A DNA stretch of 64,000 bases, taken from NCBI RefSeq assembly GCF_022968135.1, contig NZ_JALJRA010000011.1, forward strand, positions 141,718-205,717, written 5' to 3'. The position numbers and the translations under genes are program-made. Under the pieces are notes generated by a model. That model made no database searches and had not been told where the DNA came from. It saw nothing but the letters and a program-made list of their open reading frames with translations. Source of the DNA: Pseudorhizobium tarimense (lineage in GTDB: Bacteria > Pseudomonadota > Alphaproteobacteria > Rhizobiales > Rhizobiaceae). Below, one piece after another: positions 18,808 through 27,907 of the stretch (positions are counted from its first letter, which is position 1; each line of letters begins with the position of its first letter).

Positions 18808-18846
18808 CAGCCAGGCGGAGAAGATCAGCAACTGCGGCAACAATCC

Positions 18847-18999
18847 TCAGGCGTAGGCCGGAGGATTGTTCTCGTCAGGATTAGGAGTGGGCGTTTCGTC
18901 GGGCAGACGATCTGGCTCAGGCTCGTCGATAGGGGGGTCCGGTTTCCAATCGGGTGCGGGCACCGGCGGCGTTTCATAAGGTTCGCGCGGATCAGCCAT
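18847..18999 (-). CDS. Hypothetical small proline-rich protein (50 aa)
   Basis: 50 residues, 17 of them proline, with acidic residues interspersed (MADPREPYETPPVP at the start, DENNPPAYA at the end). It is certainly disordered and has no signal peptide or membrane segment. An AGGAGAACG ribosome site lies upstream of ATG 18999. An EcfG-type promoter at 19028-19052 supports it being a real stress gene despite its size. Function unknown. Confidence 0.72.
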   Translation of the reverse strand: MADPREPYETPPVPAPDWKPDPPIDEPEPDRLPDETPTPNPDENNPPAYA

Positions 19000-19027
19000 C
19001 ACGTTCTCCTGTCAGCTTCGAGGGTCC

Positions 19028-19052
19028 AACCCAAGCTGACTGGGATTGTTCC
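19028..19052 (-). promoter_or_regulatory. EcfG-type promoter for the small proline-rich gene
   Basis: Minus strand GGAAC (19052-19048), 16-base spacer, GGTT (19031-19028). It is 29 bases before the start at 18999. Confidence 0.7.
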
Positions 19053-19089
19053 TCATCTGGGCCTTTTTGCTGTCAGACCGGCGATGCAC

Positions 19090-19114
19090 GGAACGGCTTC
19101 CCACCTCGGTCGTT
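19090..19114 (+). promoter_or_regulatory. EcfG-type promoter for the ferritin-like gene
   Basis: GGAAC (19090-19094), 16-base spacer, exact CGTT (19111-19114). It is 37 bases before ATG 19151, and head-to-head with the promoter of the proline-rich gene. Confidence 0.8.
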
Positions 19115-19150
19115 GGCGCTCATGTTCGGCAACGACAGTGGGAGGTGACG

Positions 19151-19660
19151 ATGGCTCATATGCAGGATCACTATGCGCACTGGCTGCGTGATGCTCATGC
19201 GATGGAAGAACAGGCAATCTCCATGCTAAGCGCGCAGGCAAAGCGGATAGAAAACTATCCGCTGCTCGAGGCACGCATCGAGCAGCATCTGACGGAGACA
19301 CGAGGGCAGGAACAGGCCCTTCGCACGCTGCTGGACAAGCTTCCCTCAGGGCGATCATCCGCGCTGAAAGATGCCACGGGCCGTCTAGCCGCGATGCTCC
19401 AGGGGATGACAGGCGCTCTTACTCAGGACGAAGTCGTGAAAGGTGCGATGACGAGCTATGCCTTCGAGCATTTCGAGATTGCCACCTATCGGGTTCTGAT
19501 CGCGGCCGCCGATGAACTCGCAGAAACGGAAGCAAAGGCCGTTTTCGAGCAGATATTGCAGGAGGAGACAGCGATGGCGGCCTGGCTTCAGGACAATCTC
19601 GATGACACCACTCGGCTTTTTCTAATGCGCGACGAGCGGGATCTCCAGGCGAAGCGATGA
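19151..19660 (+). CDS. Ferritin-like DUF892 (YciE/YciF family) protein
   Basis: 169 residues, predicted four-helix bundle. Glu and His residues occur at the spacing typical of the family (HAMEEQAISML, about 15-25; ARIEQHLTETRGQEQ, about 41-55; FEHFEIATYRVLI, about 105-117; EEETA near 145). A GGGAGGTGACG ribosome site precedes ATG 19151; the open frame extends 35 codons upstream but would overrun the promoter. Family members are stress-induced and may bind a di-metal centre. A second copy is at 52488-52985. Confidence 0.85.
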   Translation: MAHMQDHYAHWLRDAHAMEEQAISMLSAQAKRIENYPLLEARIEQHLTETRGQEQALRTLLDKLPSGRSSALKDATGRLAAMLQGMTGALTQDEVVKGAMTSYAFEHFEIATYRVLIAAADELAETEAKAVFEQILQEETAMAAWLQDNLDDTTRLFLMRDERDLQAKR

Positions 19661-19685
19661 GAAACCCGCCTAACCAATCTGTTTA

Positions 19686-19910
19686 TCAGGTGTAGCTTCC
19701 TAGGGTGCCCAGCCGCGCCTGCAGATCCTTTGGATCTCGCACGCCGTGCTGATAAAGATCGAACATTTCTATCGCCAGTATCGTGGCGGCACCTGCGCTC
19801 GGCTGCAGGCCTCTTTGGGTGCAGACTTCGGCAAGGCAGCGCTCCAGAAGCGCCAGCTCGTCAGGCTCGTAGATGGTAGGTGATATCTGCGTCATATCGG
19901 TCTCCGTCAA
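19686..19910 (-). CDS. Hypothetical small protein (74 aa)
   Basis: 74 residues, mixed composition with a helical core (PDELALLERCLAEVC, then AATILAIEMFDLYQHGV) resembling short conserved rhizobial proteins of unknown role. ATG 19910, or the ATG five codons later, could start translation. It converges with the ferritin-like gene. No stress promoter was found upstream. Confidence 0.6.
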   Translation of the reverse strand: MTETDMTQISPTIYEPDELALLERCLAEVCTQRGLQPSAGAATILAIEMFDLYQHGVRDPKDLQARLGTLGSYT

Positions 19911-20057
19911 TCCGGAGCAAAGGCGCCCTGCATGATCCAGGACCCGACGCTCATCCGTTCATTGGAGAGCTGAGCCTACGCCTTCCGTCGCCCGACGCAA
20001 GGGCGACAGACAGTAATTGGCGATGCATGGTGATTGCCTCACGCCGTCTTTATCCGA

Positions 20058-20279
20058 TCACTCGTCGTCAAGGTGATTTGCCTCGTGGTCCTGATACTGC
20101 TCCGTCTGGACCGCCTTGCTGTCGAGGCCGCGGCCGCCGGAGTGCTGGGATTTGTCGCGGTTGGACAGAACCATGTTGTCCGGCAGGATTGACTTGTCGA
20201 CGTCGGTCATGGCGCCCGTCCCGCTCTGCTTGCCTTCGGTGCCTCCGGCGCCGAAATGTTTCGAGTTCGCATTGGCCAT
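20058..20279 (-). CDS. Hypothetical small hydrophilic protein (73 aa)
   Basis: 73 residues from ATG 20279, which has a GGAGG ribosome site upstream (AAGGAGGCAGAG). Rich in Gly, Ser, Asp and Asn (KHFGAGGTEGKQSGTGAMTD, SQHSGGRGLDSKA), almost certainly disordered. An in-frame upstream ATG at 20342 lacks a ribosome site. Similar in style to the other small stress proteins in this window, but no EcfG-type box was found directly upstream. Confidence 0.68.
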   Translation of the reverse strand: MANANSKHFGAGGTEGKQSGTGAMTDVDKSILPDNMVLSNRDKSQHSGGRGLDSKAVQTEQYQDHEANHLDDE

Positions 20280-20399
20280 CTCTGCCTCCTTGCACTTGCT
20301 TTGCCATCGCGTCGATCGATCGACGCGTGCTACATGGACCAAACGATGCCGCAGCGAATTTGATCCAGGAAGGACAGTGTTTCTCGATTGGCGATGGGA

Positions 20400-22382
20400 T
20401 CAGGCCGGGAGCGTATCTCCAGCCACCGTGAGTTCGCGATCGGCATCGACGCGTCCTGCGGACGTGTTTCTGGAGAAGCTCTCCAACCACAGCTGCGTGG
20501 ACAAGATGCCGATAAAAGCTGCATTGTCCCGAAAACCCGTGAACGGGCGAGAACGGCACTTCTGATGAAGCCGTTCTACAGCGAGGGGATTGAACAATCC
20601 TGCCTTTGCCACCGACGAGCGAGCGAGATGTTTGCCGACATAGGCGGGTTCCGGAGCGGTGAACGCGCTGCTATCAGGTGCACGGTAAGGCTGTTTCGGA
20701 CGGTGGACGATATTCTCTGGCAGAACGTCCTTCGCAATCCGGCGCAGGATGTGCTTCTCCCGAAGGCCTCTGAGCTTTGTTTCGGGATGGAGCCGGGCGG
20801 CGAACTTGACGAGCCGGTGGTCGAGGAAGGGGAAGCGTCCCTCCACCCCATGCGCCATGGCCATCCGATCGCCTTGGCTTGAGAGAATGTAGCCCGGCAA
20901 CAGGTAGCGTGTTTCCAGGAACTGTGCCTGGTGCAGTGGGTGCCACCGACCAAATTCCGCCGGCAGGCGAGAGGCGAGATCTTCCGCCGCATCGTAACTC
21001 GAAAGCTGCTCCTTGAGATCATCGGAGTAAAAAATCTTCGCCGCTGCGGTGCTGCGCATGCGAGGTCGGTGGGAGAAAAGCGGATCGCCGCTATCGCCAC
21101 CGCCGACGCCGAAGAACGATGCCAGATACTCCGCCGATTGTTGCTTCAGGCTTGGCAGGTACGGGTAAAGCTTGCGAAACAGGTGCGGTCGCAGCCGCGA
21201 GGCGGGTTGGCGAGCGCAGAAGCGGCGGACACGGGCTTCCCGGAATATGTCGTAACCGGCGAAAAGCTCGTCCGCGCCTTCGCCCGTGAGGACGACCTTC
21301 ATTCCCGACCGGCGTACGAGCCCCGAGAGGAGGAAGAGTGGTGCGGGAGCGGTGCGCAGAACAGGCCGTTCTGCACAGCGGACAACGGCGGGAAAGGCGT
21401 CGGCGATTTCGGCAGATCCGCAAGCAATCGAGCGATGGCTGGTCCCGAATTCCTCCGCCACCTGTCGCTGATATTGGCTCTCGTCGTGTTCGGCGCTGTT
21501 GAAGCCGATGGAGAAGGTGTTTAGCCCTTGCGGCGCCATGCCCGCGGCCATCGCAACGATGAGTGACGAATCCAGACCACCAGAAAGATAGGAGCCGACC
21601 GGCACGTCGGCACGCATCCGCAGCCGGATCGCGTCTAGCAACAGCGAGCGGAGTTCTTCCTCCAACGCAGCTTGCTCCTCGCGGGGGCGCAGGTCACTGG
21701 CGTCAGGGTAAGTCGGCATCCAGTAGTGCCGGGTGCGGGCTTGACCATGCTCTATCGTCAGTGCTGTACCGGGTTCCAGCTCAAGAATGCCCTTGAACAT
21801 CGTTCGCGGTGCGATCGGCGCCCAGAGGGTAAAGATCTGATCAAGCGCAATCGGATCGAGCTCCGCCTCAATTCCAGGCATTGCGAGCAGGGACTTTGCT
21901 TCGGATGCGAAGAAGATCGAGCCCCGGTGCTCCGTGTAGAACAGCGGTCTGACGCCCATGCGGTCGCGCGCGATCAGCATGCGCCGGCGTCGGCTGTCCC
22001 AGATTGCAAAGGCAAAGTCGCCGTTCAGTCGCGCCAGACATTCATCGCCATACTGCTCGTATAGCTTGAGAAGCACTTCCGTATCGCCGCCGGTGCGAAA
22101 CCGGCAGCCGCGCGACTTCAGCTCTTCGCGCAATTCCACAAAATTGAAGATCTCGCCGTTAAAGGCGATGACGAAGTTGCCGTCCTCGGTCGCCATCGGC
22201 TGATGGCTGTCGCTGACGCCGACGATGGAAAGGCGCACGTGAGCGAGGCCTACCCCAGTCGCGGAGTAGATTCCTTGACCGTCCGGCCCCCGGTGCGCGA
22301 TTGCCTGCGCCATCGAAGACAGCAACGATGCCGGCCCCTCCGGGACCTGGAATTCTCCGACGAAGCCTGCAAATCCGCACAT
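20400..22382 (-). CDS. asnB: Asparagine synthase (glutamine-hydrolysing)
   Basis: 660 residues from ATG 22382, chosen so that the catalytic Cys is residue 2 (MCGFAGFVGE), as the Ntn glutaminase mechanism requires. The N-terminal glutaminase domain (about 1-200) includes LSIVG, FNGEIFNF and GDTEVLLKLYEQYG. The synthetase domain (about 225-600) has the PP-loop SGGLDSSLIVAMA and the GEGADELFAGYDIF block. The length is that of long AsnB-type enzymes, some of which act in stress, exopolysaccharide or peptide modification. No neighbouring pathway genes are evident. Confidence 0.9.
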   Translation of the reverse strand: MCGFAGFVGEFQVPEGPASLLSSMAQAIAHRGPDGQGIYSATGVGLAHVRLSIVGVSDSHQPMATEDGNFVIAFNGEIFNFVELREELKSRGCRFRTGGDTEVLLKLYEQYGDECLARLNGDFAFAIWDSRRRRMLIARDRMGVRPLFYTEHRGSIFFASEAKSLLAMPGIEAELDPIALDQIFTLWAPIAPRTMFKGILELEPGTALTIEHGQARTRHYWMPTYPDASDLRPREEQAALEEELRSLLLDAIRLRMRADVPVGSYLSGGLDSSLIVAMAAGMAPQGLNTFSIGFNSAEHDESQYQRQVAEEFGTSHRSIACGSAEIADAFPAVVRCAERPVLRTAPAPLFLLSGLVRRSGMKVVLTGEGADELFAGYDIFREARVRRFCARQPASRLRPHLFRKLYPYLPSLKQQSAEYLASFFGVGGGDSGDPLFSHRPRMRSTAAAKIFYSDDLKEQLSSYDAAEDLASRLPAEFGRWHPLHQAQFLETRYLLPGYILSSQGDRMAMAHGVEGRFPFLDHRLVKFAARLHPETKLRGLREKHILRRIAKDVLPENIVHRPKQPYRAPDSSAFTAPEPAYVGKHLARSSVAKAGLFNPLAVERLHQKCRSRPFTGFRDNAAFIGILSTQLWLESFSRNTSAGRVDADRELTVAGDTLPA

Positions 22383-22491
22383 TTTTGAACAACCCGATCC
22401 CGCTCCCAAGACGGTTTAATCGGGTCGCGTTCAGGAGCGGTTAAACGACACGCCATGGGGACTGCCAACGCCGAATCCAGTAAACCATCGA

Positions 22492-23865
22492 TTAAACTGG
22501 CTCAGCGCTCTGGATGACGGTCGGCCACAGCTCAGACACCGTCGGGTGGATGGGCAATGCCCAGCGAAGGCTGTCGGCGGTGGCGCCGGCATTCATCATG
22601 TCGAGCACGCCATGGATCGCCTCATCCCCGCCGGCTCCAAGAATGGCAGCGCCGAGGATCTGTCGGCTCTCAGCGTCGATGATGATCTTCATCAGACCCT
22701 GCGTCTCGCCTTTTTCGATGGCGCGCCCGACGCGCGACATGGGGCGGGTCCCGATCAGGATCTTTCTTCCCGCCTTGGCCGCCTGCGCCTCCGTCCTGCC
22801 GACCCTGCCGAGCGGCGGGTCGATGTAGAGTGCGTAGCCGAGGAGGCGTTGCGACACCTTCCGATCCTCCCCGTCGAGCAGATTGGCCGCGACGATCTCA
22901 AAGTCGTTGTAAGCGGTATGCGTGAAGGCGCCCTTGCCGTTGCAGTCCCCGAGCGCATAGATCCCCGGGACATTGGTGGAGAGGTCGTCGTTCACCTTGA
23001 TGTAGCCGCGCTCGTCCACCTCCACACCAGCGGCCTTCAGGCCTAGATCGTCCGTATTGGGACGCCGGCCGGTGGCGAGGAGGACATCTGAACCGATCAC
23101 CTCCGGTGCGCCTTCGCTGCAGGACAGGCCGACAGCTATGCCCTGCGGATGACGGCTGAAGCGGATGCACTCTGCGCCTGTCCGGACCTGAACCCCCTCC
23201 TTCTCCAGGATTCCCCTGATGGCGTCGGAAATCTCGGGATCTTCGCGGCTGATCAGACGATCGCCTTTCTCGACCACCGTCACCTCCGCGCCGAACCGGC
23301 GGTACATCTGCGCGAATTCAAGCCCGATATAGCTTCCGCCGATGACCACAAGATGCTCGGGAGCGCGATGCAGCATTACGATGCTGCTGTTGGTCAGGTA
23401 GTCGATGTCGTCGATGCCAGGGAGGTCAGGGACAGCGGCCCGTCCGCCGACATTGATGAAGATCTGCGGCGCCTCCAGGACCTCCTCAACCACGCGAACC
23501 CGCGTCGGCCCCTCGAAACGGGCATGTCCGCGGATCAAGGTGCAGCCTTTCATGCCGCTCAGCCATTTTTCGTTGTTGCCACGCGCATTGAGCGTCACCT
23601 GGTGGGAACGCTGCATGACCTTGGGCATGTCGATCTGGACATGCCCATCGAGCATCACGCCGAAGTCGGCTGCGCGACGTGCAAGATGCGCGGCGTAGGC
23701 GCTGGCAACCAGCGCCTTGGTCGGCATGCAGCCGGTATTGACGCAGGTTCCGCCGACATGCTTGCGTTCGATGATCGCAACCGACTTGCCGGCTGCGGCG
23801 AGACGCCCGGCAAGCGGCGGGCCAGCTTGGCCGGTGCCGATGATGATCGCGTCGAAGCTTCTCAT
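22492..23865 (-). CDS. Pyridine nucleotide-disulfide oxidoreductase (mercuric reductase-like)
   Basis: 457 residues from ATG 23865. FAD-binding GTGQAGPPLAGRLA (about 10-23), redox-active disulfide GGTCVNTGCMPTK (about 38-50; Cys-Val-Asn-Thr-Gly-Cys), NAD-binding GGSYIGLEFAQMYRRFG, GDCNGKGAFTHTAYND and the C-terminal dimerisation domain with HPTVSELWPT. It lacks the N-terminal HMA domain and the C-terminal vicinal Cys pair of true MerA. It is thus a MerA/lipoamide-dehydrogenase-like reductase of unknown substrate. The start overlaps the stop of the DUF4126 gene (ATGA); the longer open frame upstream is the DUF4126 gene in another frame. Confidence 0.87.
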   Translation of the reverse strand: MRSFDAIIIGTGQAGPPLAGRLAAAGKSVAIIERKHVGGTCVNTGCMPTKALVASAYAAHLARRAADFGVMLDGHVQIDMPKVMQRSHQVTLNARGNNEKWLSGMKGCTLIRGHARFEGPTRVRVVEEVLEAPQIFINVGGRAAVPDLPGIDDIDYLTNSSIVMLHRAPEHLVVIGGSYIGLEFAQMYRRFGAEVTVVEKGDRLISREDPEISDAIRGILEKEGVQVRTGAECIRFSRHPQGIAVGLSCSEGAPEVIGSDVLLATGRRPNTDDLGLKAAGVEVDERGYIKVNDDLSTNVPGIYALGDCNGKGAFTHTAYNDFEIVAANLLDGEDRKVSQRLLGYALYIDPPLGRVGRTEAQAAKAGRKILIGTRPMSRVGRAIEKGETQGLMKIIIDAESRQILGAAILGAGGDEAIHGVLDMMNAGATADSLRWALPIHPTVSELWPTVIQSAEPV

Positions 23866-24338
23866 GATACTGCCACCAAGGTGACCGCGTTGATGATCAG
23901 CCATGCGCCAATCACCGCGACTGCATCCTCGAGAAGCGCGGCTGGGGTGTCTTTTCGAAATGCTGTGGCGAGGTTGGCGCGGATGGCTGCCCCGCCCACA
24001 GTTCCGGCGACTGCCCCGACGGTACCTGCTACCAGCGCTCCGAGCCAAATGCCGAAGCCTGCTCCCAAGGCAGCCCCTGCAAGCGCGCCGATCACAACGC
24101 GACCGGCAAACTGAACGGGTACCTTGCGACTGGGCGTTTTCGGAAGCTTGTCGGTCACCAGTTCGCCGGCGGCAAGGATCGTCAGGATGACAACCGCCCA
24201 GATGGAGGTGAGGAAGGAGAGCCATGTCCCCGTCAGCGCGAGAAAACCGAGATAGGCGCCCCAGGCGACCGCCGCGGCGGCGACCATGGTGCGAAGACCT
24301 ACAATGACGCCGATCAGCAATGCGAGGAGGTAGATCAT
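23862..24338 (-). CDS. DUF4126 family membrane protein
   Basis: 158 residues from ATG 24338, preceded on the minus strand by a GGAAAGGCATCCC ribosome region. About four hydrophobic segments, with the conserved opening LLALLIGVIVGLRTMVAAAAVAWGAYLG (key R-T-M) and a glycine-rich middle (GALAGAALGAGFGIWLGALVAG). Function of the family is unknown. It is translationally coupled to the downstream oxidoreductase by a four-base overlap, suggesting the membrane protein and redox enzyme work together (inference). Confidence 0.78.
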   Translation of the reverse strand: MIYLLALLIGVIVGLRTMVAAAAVAWGAYLGFLALTGTWLSFLTSIWAVVILTILAAGELVTDKLPKTPSRKVPVQFAGRVVIGALAGAALGAGFGIWLGALVAGTVGAVAGTVGGAAIRANLATAFRKDTPAALLEDAVAVIGAWLIINAVTLVAVS

Positions 24339-24507
24339 GGGATGCCTTTCCGAATGGAGCGACAGGACTGGGTGATCCAAGCATGCCGCCGCCAGGAGTC
24401 AAGCAGGTCTTCGGGAGGCTCTCTTTCGCGTCCGCACAACAAGCTATGGCAATGGCAGCAGGCTCGGCTTATGATCACGGGCAGTTTGGTGGAGGAGCCA
24501 GATCTCA

Positions 24508-26337
24508 TTGCGTCATAGAGTCGTAATTGCGTCGATCGCCTGCCTGGTCGTCGTCGCGGCCGTCATCTTTGGCGGTGGGAGCATCGTATCCCGCAGCTAC
24601 ATGGAGGAGACCGCCGCTCAGGCGCAGACGACGCTGCGCCTCGCGGTTGCGGCGCTGGAGGGGCATCTGAAGCGGTACGAGGCGTTACCGGCCTTGATTG
24701 CGGATCAGGAAAACGTGAAAAACCTGGTGCAGCGGCCAGATGACAAGCGACTGCAGGCGGTCACAAACACCTACCTCAAGGAGATCAACGCACTTCTGAC
24801 CTCATCGGACATCTACGTGATGACGATGGACGGCAACACCGTCGCGGCAAGCAACTACGACGAGCCGCTGAGCTTCGTCGGCGAGAACTTCAGCTACCGC
24901 CCCTATTTCCAGGAGGCGGCAAGTGGCGCGCAATCGCGGTTCTACGCGCTCGGCACCACCTCGCAGAAGCGTGGATACTACTTCGGTTCTCCCATCCGCG
25001 TCGCTGGCGAGATCCGCGGCGTGATCGTCTTCAAGGTCGACATCGACGCGATCGAGCGGTCCTGGAACGGCGGCGATAGTCGCATTTTTGTCTCGGATCC
25101 CGAGGGCATCATCTTCATGACCGGGTCGCCGGAATGGCTTTACGCAGCAATCGAGCCGCTTACGGCGGAGCGGCTGGCGCGGACGGAGACCTCCCGCCGC
25201 TACGCAGACGCCAAGCTGCGCGAATTGCCGGTCAAGCGCGGCACCTATGTTGGGCAGGCGACCATGACCATCTCCGGTGGATCGTCGGAGCGCGAATATC
25301 TCGTTGCTTCGGCGCAGATGGAAGATGCAGGGTGGAGCGTCAACGTGCTGGTCGACACAGGGACCGTGCGTGCGCAGACGAAGACCACCATTGTCGCAGT
25401 TCTGCTCTTCCTCGGTCTCGCCGGGCTTTTCCTTGCCGTCATCCTGCAACGTCGGAGCCGATCGAACGAGCGGATGCAGATGCAGGCACATGCGAAGGAG
25501 GAATTGGAGCGGAGGGTGGCTGAGCGGACGGACGACCTCGCGCGGGTCAACAGCATGATCGAGAAGGAGATCGCCGAGCGTCGCCTGACGGAGCAGCGCC
25601 TTCGTCAGACACAGGCCGATCTCATCCAGGCGGGAAAGTTGGCCGGCCTCGGCCGGATGTCTGCAGCGCTATCTCACGAGTTCAACCAGCCGCTTGCAGC
25701 CGCCAAGACCTACGCAGAAAGTGCTGCCATGTTGATCGGTCTTGGGCGGATCGACGAAGCGACCGACAATGTCCGGCGGATCTCGGCCTTGATCGACCGA
25801 ATGGCGTCGATCAGCCGTCACCTCCGCAATTTTGCGCGCAAGCCGAAGGAGAAGCCCGGCACCGTTTCGCTGGAAGAGGTGATCGGCGATACGCTCGAAA
25901 TCGTCGCTGCTCGTGTGGGAGCAGCAAAAGCAGAGTTGCAGGTTACGATCGAGAAGGATCTGCCGCCGGTGCAGGCGGGTGCGGTTCGACTGCAGCAGGT
26001 GCTGGTGAACGTCATCACCAATGCGGCCGATGCTGTAGAAGGTCTTGCCGATCGAACCATCGAAGTGTCGGCCTTCGTGGAGGATGAGGGTAAGGTTTCT
26101 ATCGCTGTGCGAGACCGTGGTGCCGGCGTCCCCGCCGCAATACAGGAGCGCATTTTCGATCCCTTCTTCACGACGAAGGGCGTCGGCAAGGGGCTCGGGC
26201 TTGGCCTTTCAATCTCCTACAACATCGTGAAGGATTTTGGTGGCCGTCTCATCGTGCGCAATCACTCCGAAGGTGGGGCAGTCTTCAAGGTCGAACTGGA
26301 CGTCGCGTCGGAGACGGCGCTTGAGGCTGCGGAATGA
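24508..26337 (+). CDS. DctB-like two-component sensor histidine kinase
   Basis: 609 residues. TM1 at about 5-25, a periplasmic double-Cache sensor region at about 30-290 (FVGENFSYRPYF, ALGTTSQKRGYYFGSP are DctB hallmarks), TM2 at about 293-314, a coiled coil at about 325-375, HisKA with LSHEFNQPLAAAK (His390) and an HATPase domain with VITNAADAVEG. Starts at TTG 24508 with GGAGGAG upstream. DctB relatives sense C4-dicarboxylates or similar carboxylates. The four-base overlap with the response regulator and the adjacent tct operon point to tricarboxylate-type sensing (inference). Confidence 0.9.
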   Translation: MRHRVVIASIACLVVVAAVIFGGGSIVSRSYMEETAAQAQTTLRLAVAALEGHLKRYEALPALIADQENVKNLVQRPDDKRLQAVTNTYLKEINALLTSSDIYVMTMDGNTVAASNYDEPLSFVGENFSYRPYFQEAASGAQSRFYALGTTSQKRGYYFGSPIRVAGEIRGVIVFKVDIDAIERSWNGGDSRIFVSDPEGIIFMTGSPEWLYAAIEPLTAERLARTETSRRYADAKLRELPVKRGTYVGQATMTISGGSSEREYLVASAQMEDAGWSVNVLVDTGTVRAQTKTTIVAVLLFLGLAGLFLAVILQRRSRSNERMQMQAHAKEELERRVAERTDDLARVNSMIEKEIAERRLTEQRLRQTQADLIQAGKLAGLGRMSAALSHEFNQPLAAAKTYAESAAMLIGLGRIDEATDNVRRISALIDRMASISRHLRNFARKPKEKPGTVSLEEVIGDTLEIVAARVGAAKAELQVTIEKDLPPVQAGAVRLQQVLVNVITNAADAVEGLADRTIEVSAFVEDEGKVSIAVRDRGAGVPAAIQERIFDPFFTTKGVGKGLGLGLSISYNIVKDFGGRLIVRNHSEGGAVFKVELDVASETALEAAE

Positions 26338-27707
26338 GCGAGCAACGAGTTCTTCTCGTCGATGACGAAGAAGAGTTGCGGCGGTCGACTGCCCAGGCTC
26401 TCGAGCTCTTTGGCCTTTCCGTCCAGGCATTCGCCACAGCGGACGACGTCATGGAACTGGCGGGCTTCAGCTTCGACGGCGTGATTGTGACGGACATCCG
26501 GATGCCCGGGACAGACGGGATGACGCTGCTGCATCGCATTCGGGAGCTTGATCCGGAGATCCCTGTCATCCTCGTCACTGGTCATGGCGATGTCCAACTC
26601 GCGGTGAAGGCGATGCGCGAGGGCGCTTACGACTTCCTCGAGAAACCCTTCACGCCACAGCACCTGGCAGACGTGATCCGGCGTGCGCTGGACCGGCGGG
26701 CGCTTGTGCTCGAGAACCGCAGGCTGAAGGCGGTCGCCGGAAAGCGGGACGATCTCGAGGCGCGGCTTCCGGGACGCACGCAGGTCATGGTCGACCTTCG
26801 CTACAGAATCCGCGCGATCGGTTCGGCGGAAGCCGATACGCTCATCATCGGAGACACGGGGGCGGGCAAGGAGGTGGTCGCCCGCGCCCTGCACGACATC
26901 AGCCCGCGCGCCAACCGGCCGTTCATCGCCATCAACTGCGCCGCGCTTCCCGACAACCTTATCGAGAGCGAGCTCTTCGGCCATGAGGCCGGCGCGTTTC
27001 CCGGGGCGCTTCGGGCCCGATACGGTAAGTTCGAGCATGGGCGGGGCGGCACCATCCTGCTCGACGAGATCGGGTCCTTACCGTTCGATCTGCAGGCGAA
27101 GTTCCTGCGGGTTCTGCAGGAGCGGGTCATCAGCCGCCTGGGATCCAATGAACTCGTGCCGCTCGATGTCCGCTTCATCGCAACCAGCAAGGTCGACCTT
27201 GAGGCGGAGGTTGCGGCCGGGCGGTTTCGCGCCGACCTGCTCTACCGCTTGAACGTTGCCACCATCCGGGTGCCGTCGCTGCAGCAGCGGCGCGCAGATA
27301 TTCCGCTCCTGTTCCTGCACCTCGTCAGAGAAGCTGCTGCGCGCTATGGACGCGACGATCTGGAAGTTCCTCCTGATATCCTCTCGGCCGTTGGACAGAA
27401 GGACTGGCCAGGCAATGTCCGCGAGCTACGCAATGCCGCCGATCGGCTGGTGCTCGGGTTGGAGATTGATCCCGGCGAACATAACTCGAATGGCGCTGAA
27501 GGCGGCAGCCGGCTGGCGGAGAAGGTGGCGACCTTCGAGAAGACGATCATCGCTGGTGCCATTGCGGCCCATGGTGGAGCGCTTCGACCCGTCTACGAAG
27601 CGCTCGGCATCTCTCGCAAGACCCTTTACGACAAGATGCAGAAGTACGGGCTGGACAAGAAAATGCTTGGTCCCGACCACGCCATTTACGATGAGCGTGA
27701 GGGATGA
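26334..27707 (+). CDS. DctD-like sigma54-type response regulator with variant GAFPGA loop
   Basis: 457 residues. Receiver domain (about 4-118) with phospho-acceptor Asp54 (VTDIRMPG), an AAA+ domain (about 145-370) with Walker A GDTGAGKE (173-180), Walker B ILLDEIG and an R-finger region, and a Fis-type HTH near 425-445 (LGISRKTLYDKMQKYG). The sigma54-contact loop reads GAFPGA (220-225), not GAFTGA. Translation is coupled to the kinase by an ATGA overlap. It probably acts at the palindromes at 27717-27734 and 27756-27770 in front of tctC. Confidence 0.9.
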   Translation: MSEQRVLLVDDEEELRRSTAQALELFGLSVQAFATADDVMELAGFSFDGVIVTDIRMPGTDGMTLLHRIRELDPEIPVILVTGHGDVQLAVKAMREGAYDFLEKPFTPQHLADVIRRALDRRALVLENRRLKAVAGKRDDLEARLPGRTQVMVDLRYRIRAIGSAEADTLIIGDTGAGKEVVARALHDISPRANRPFIAINCAALPDNLIESELFGHEAGAFPGALRARYGKFEHGRGGTILLDEIGSLPFDLQAKFLRVLQERVISRLGSNELVPLDVRFIATSKVDLEAEVAAGRFRADLLYRLNVATIRVPSLQQRRADIPLLFLHLVREAAARYGRDDLEVPPDILSAVGQKDWPGNVRELRNAADRLVLGLEIDPGEHNSNGAEGGSRLAEKVATFEKTIIAGAIAAHGGALRPVYEALGISRKTLYDKMQKYGLDKKMLGPDHAIYDEREG

Positions 27708-27716
27708 AGCGGGCGA

Positions 27717-27770
27717 TGGGTGGATTTCCACCCATGGATTCTGCGGTCGCGTTTCGATTTCCACCCATTA
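27717..27770. promoter_or_regulatory. Candidate enhancer for the DctD-like regulator (palindrome plus half-site repeat)
   Basis: TGGGTGGATTTCCACCCA (27717-27734) is a perfect palindrome with 8-base arms. The 13-mer GATTTCCACCCAT recurs at 27723-27735 and 27756-27768, 33 bases (three helical turns) apart. The block lies immediately 3' of the regulator gene and about 140-190 bases before tctC, the normal place for a tandem enhancer. A good sigma54 -24/-12 element was not found. Confidence 0.6.
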
Positions 27771-27907
27771 CGCAGTGAAGCGGCAGACAAAGCCATTGAT
27801 CCGTGAAGTTGAAGATTGCCAGCCTCGGATGGTGAACCTCTAGATCAGCGCAGGCTGGCGCGGGAGGGACTTGCGCCGGTTCAAGCATATTCATCTGGAG
27901 GAGTATG

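Noticed and set aside
23866..24402. N-terminal extension of the disulfide oxidoreductase open frame
   Set aside because: The extension is Arg-, Gly- and Ser-rich shadow sequence of the DUF4126 gene; the FAD-binding motif begins right after ATG 23865.
27841..27890. Possible sigma54 promoter before tctC (TGGCGCG followed by TTGCG)
   Set aside because: The spacing between the GG and GC elements is 14 bases instead of 10, and no other GG-N10-GC match with good flanks was found, so it is not called as a promoter.
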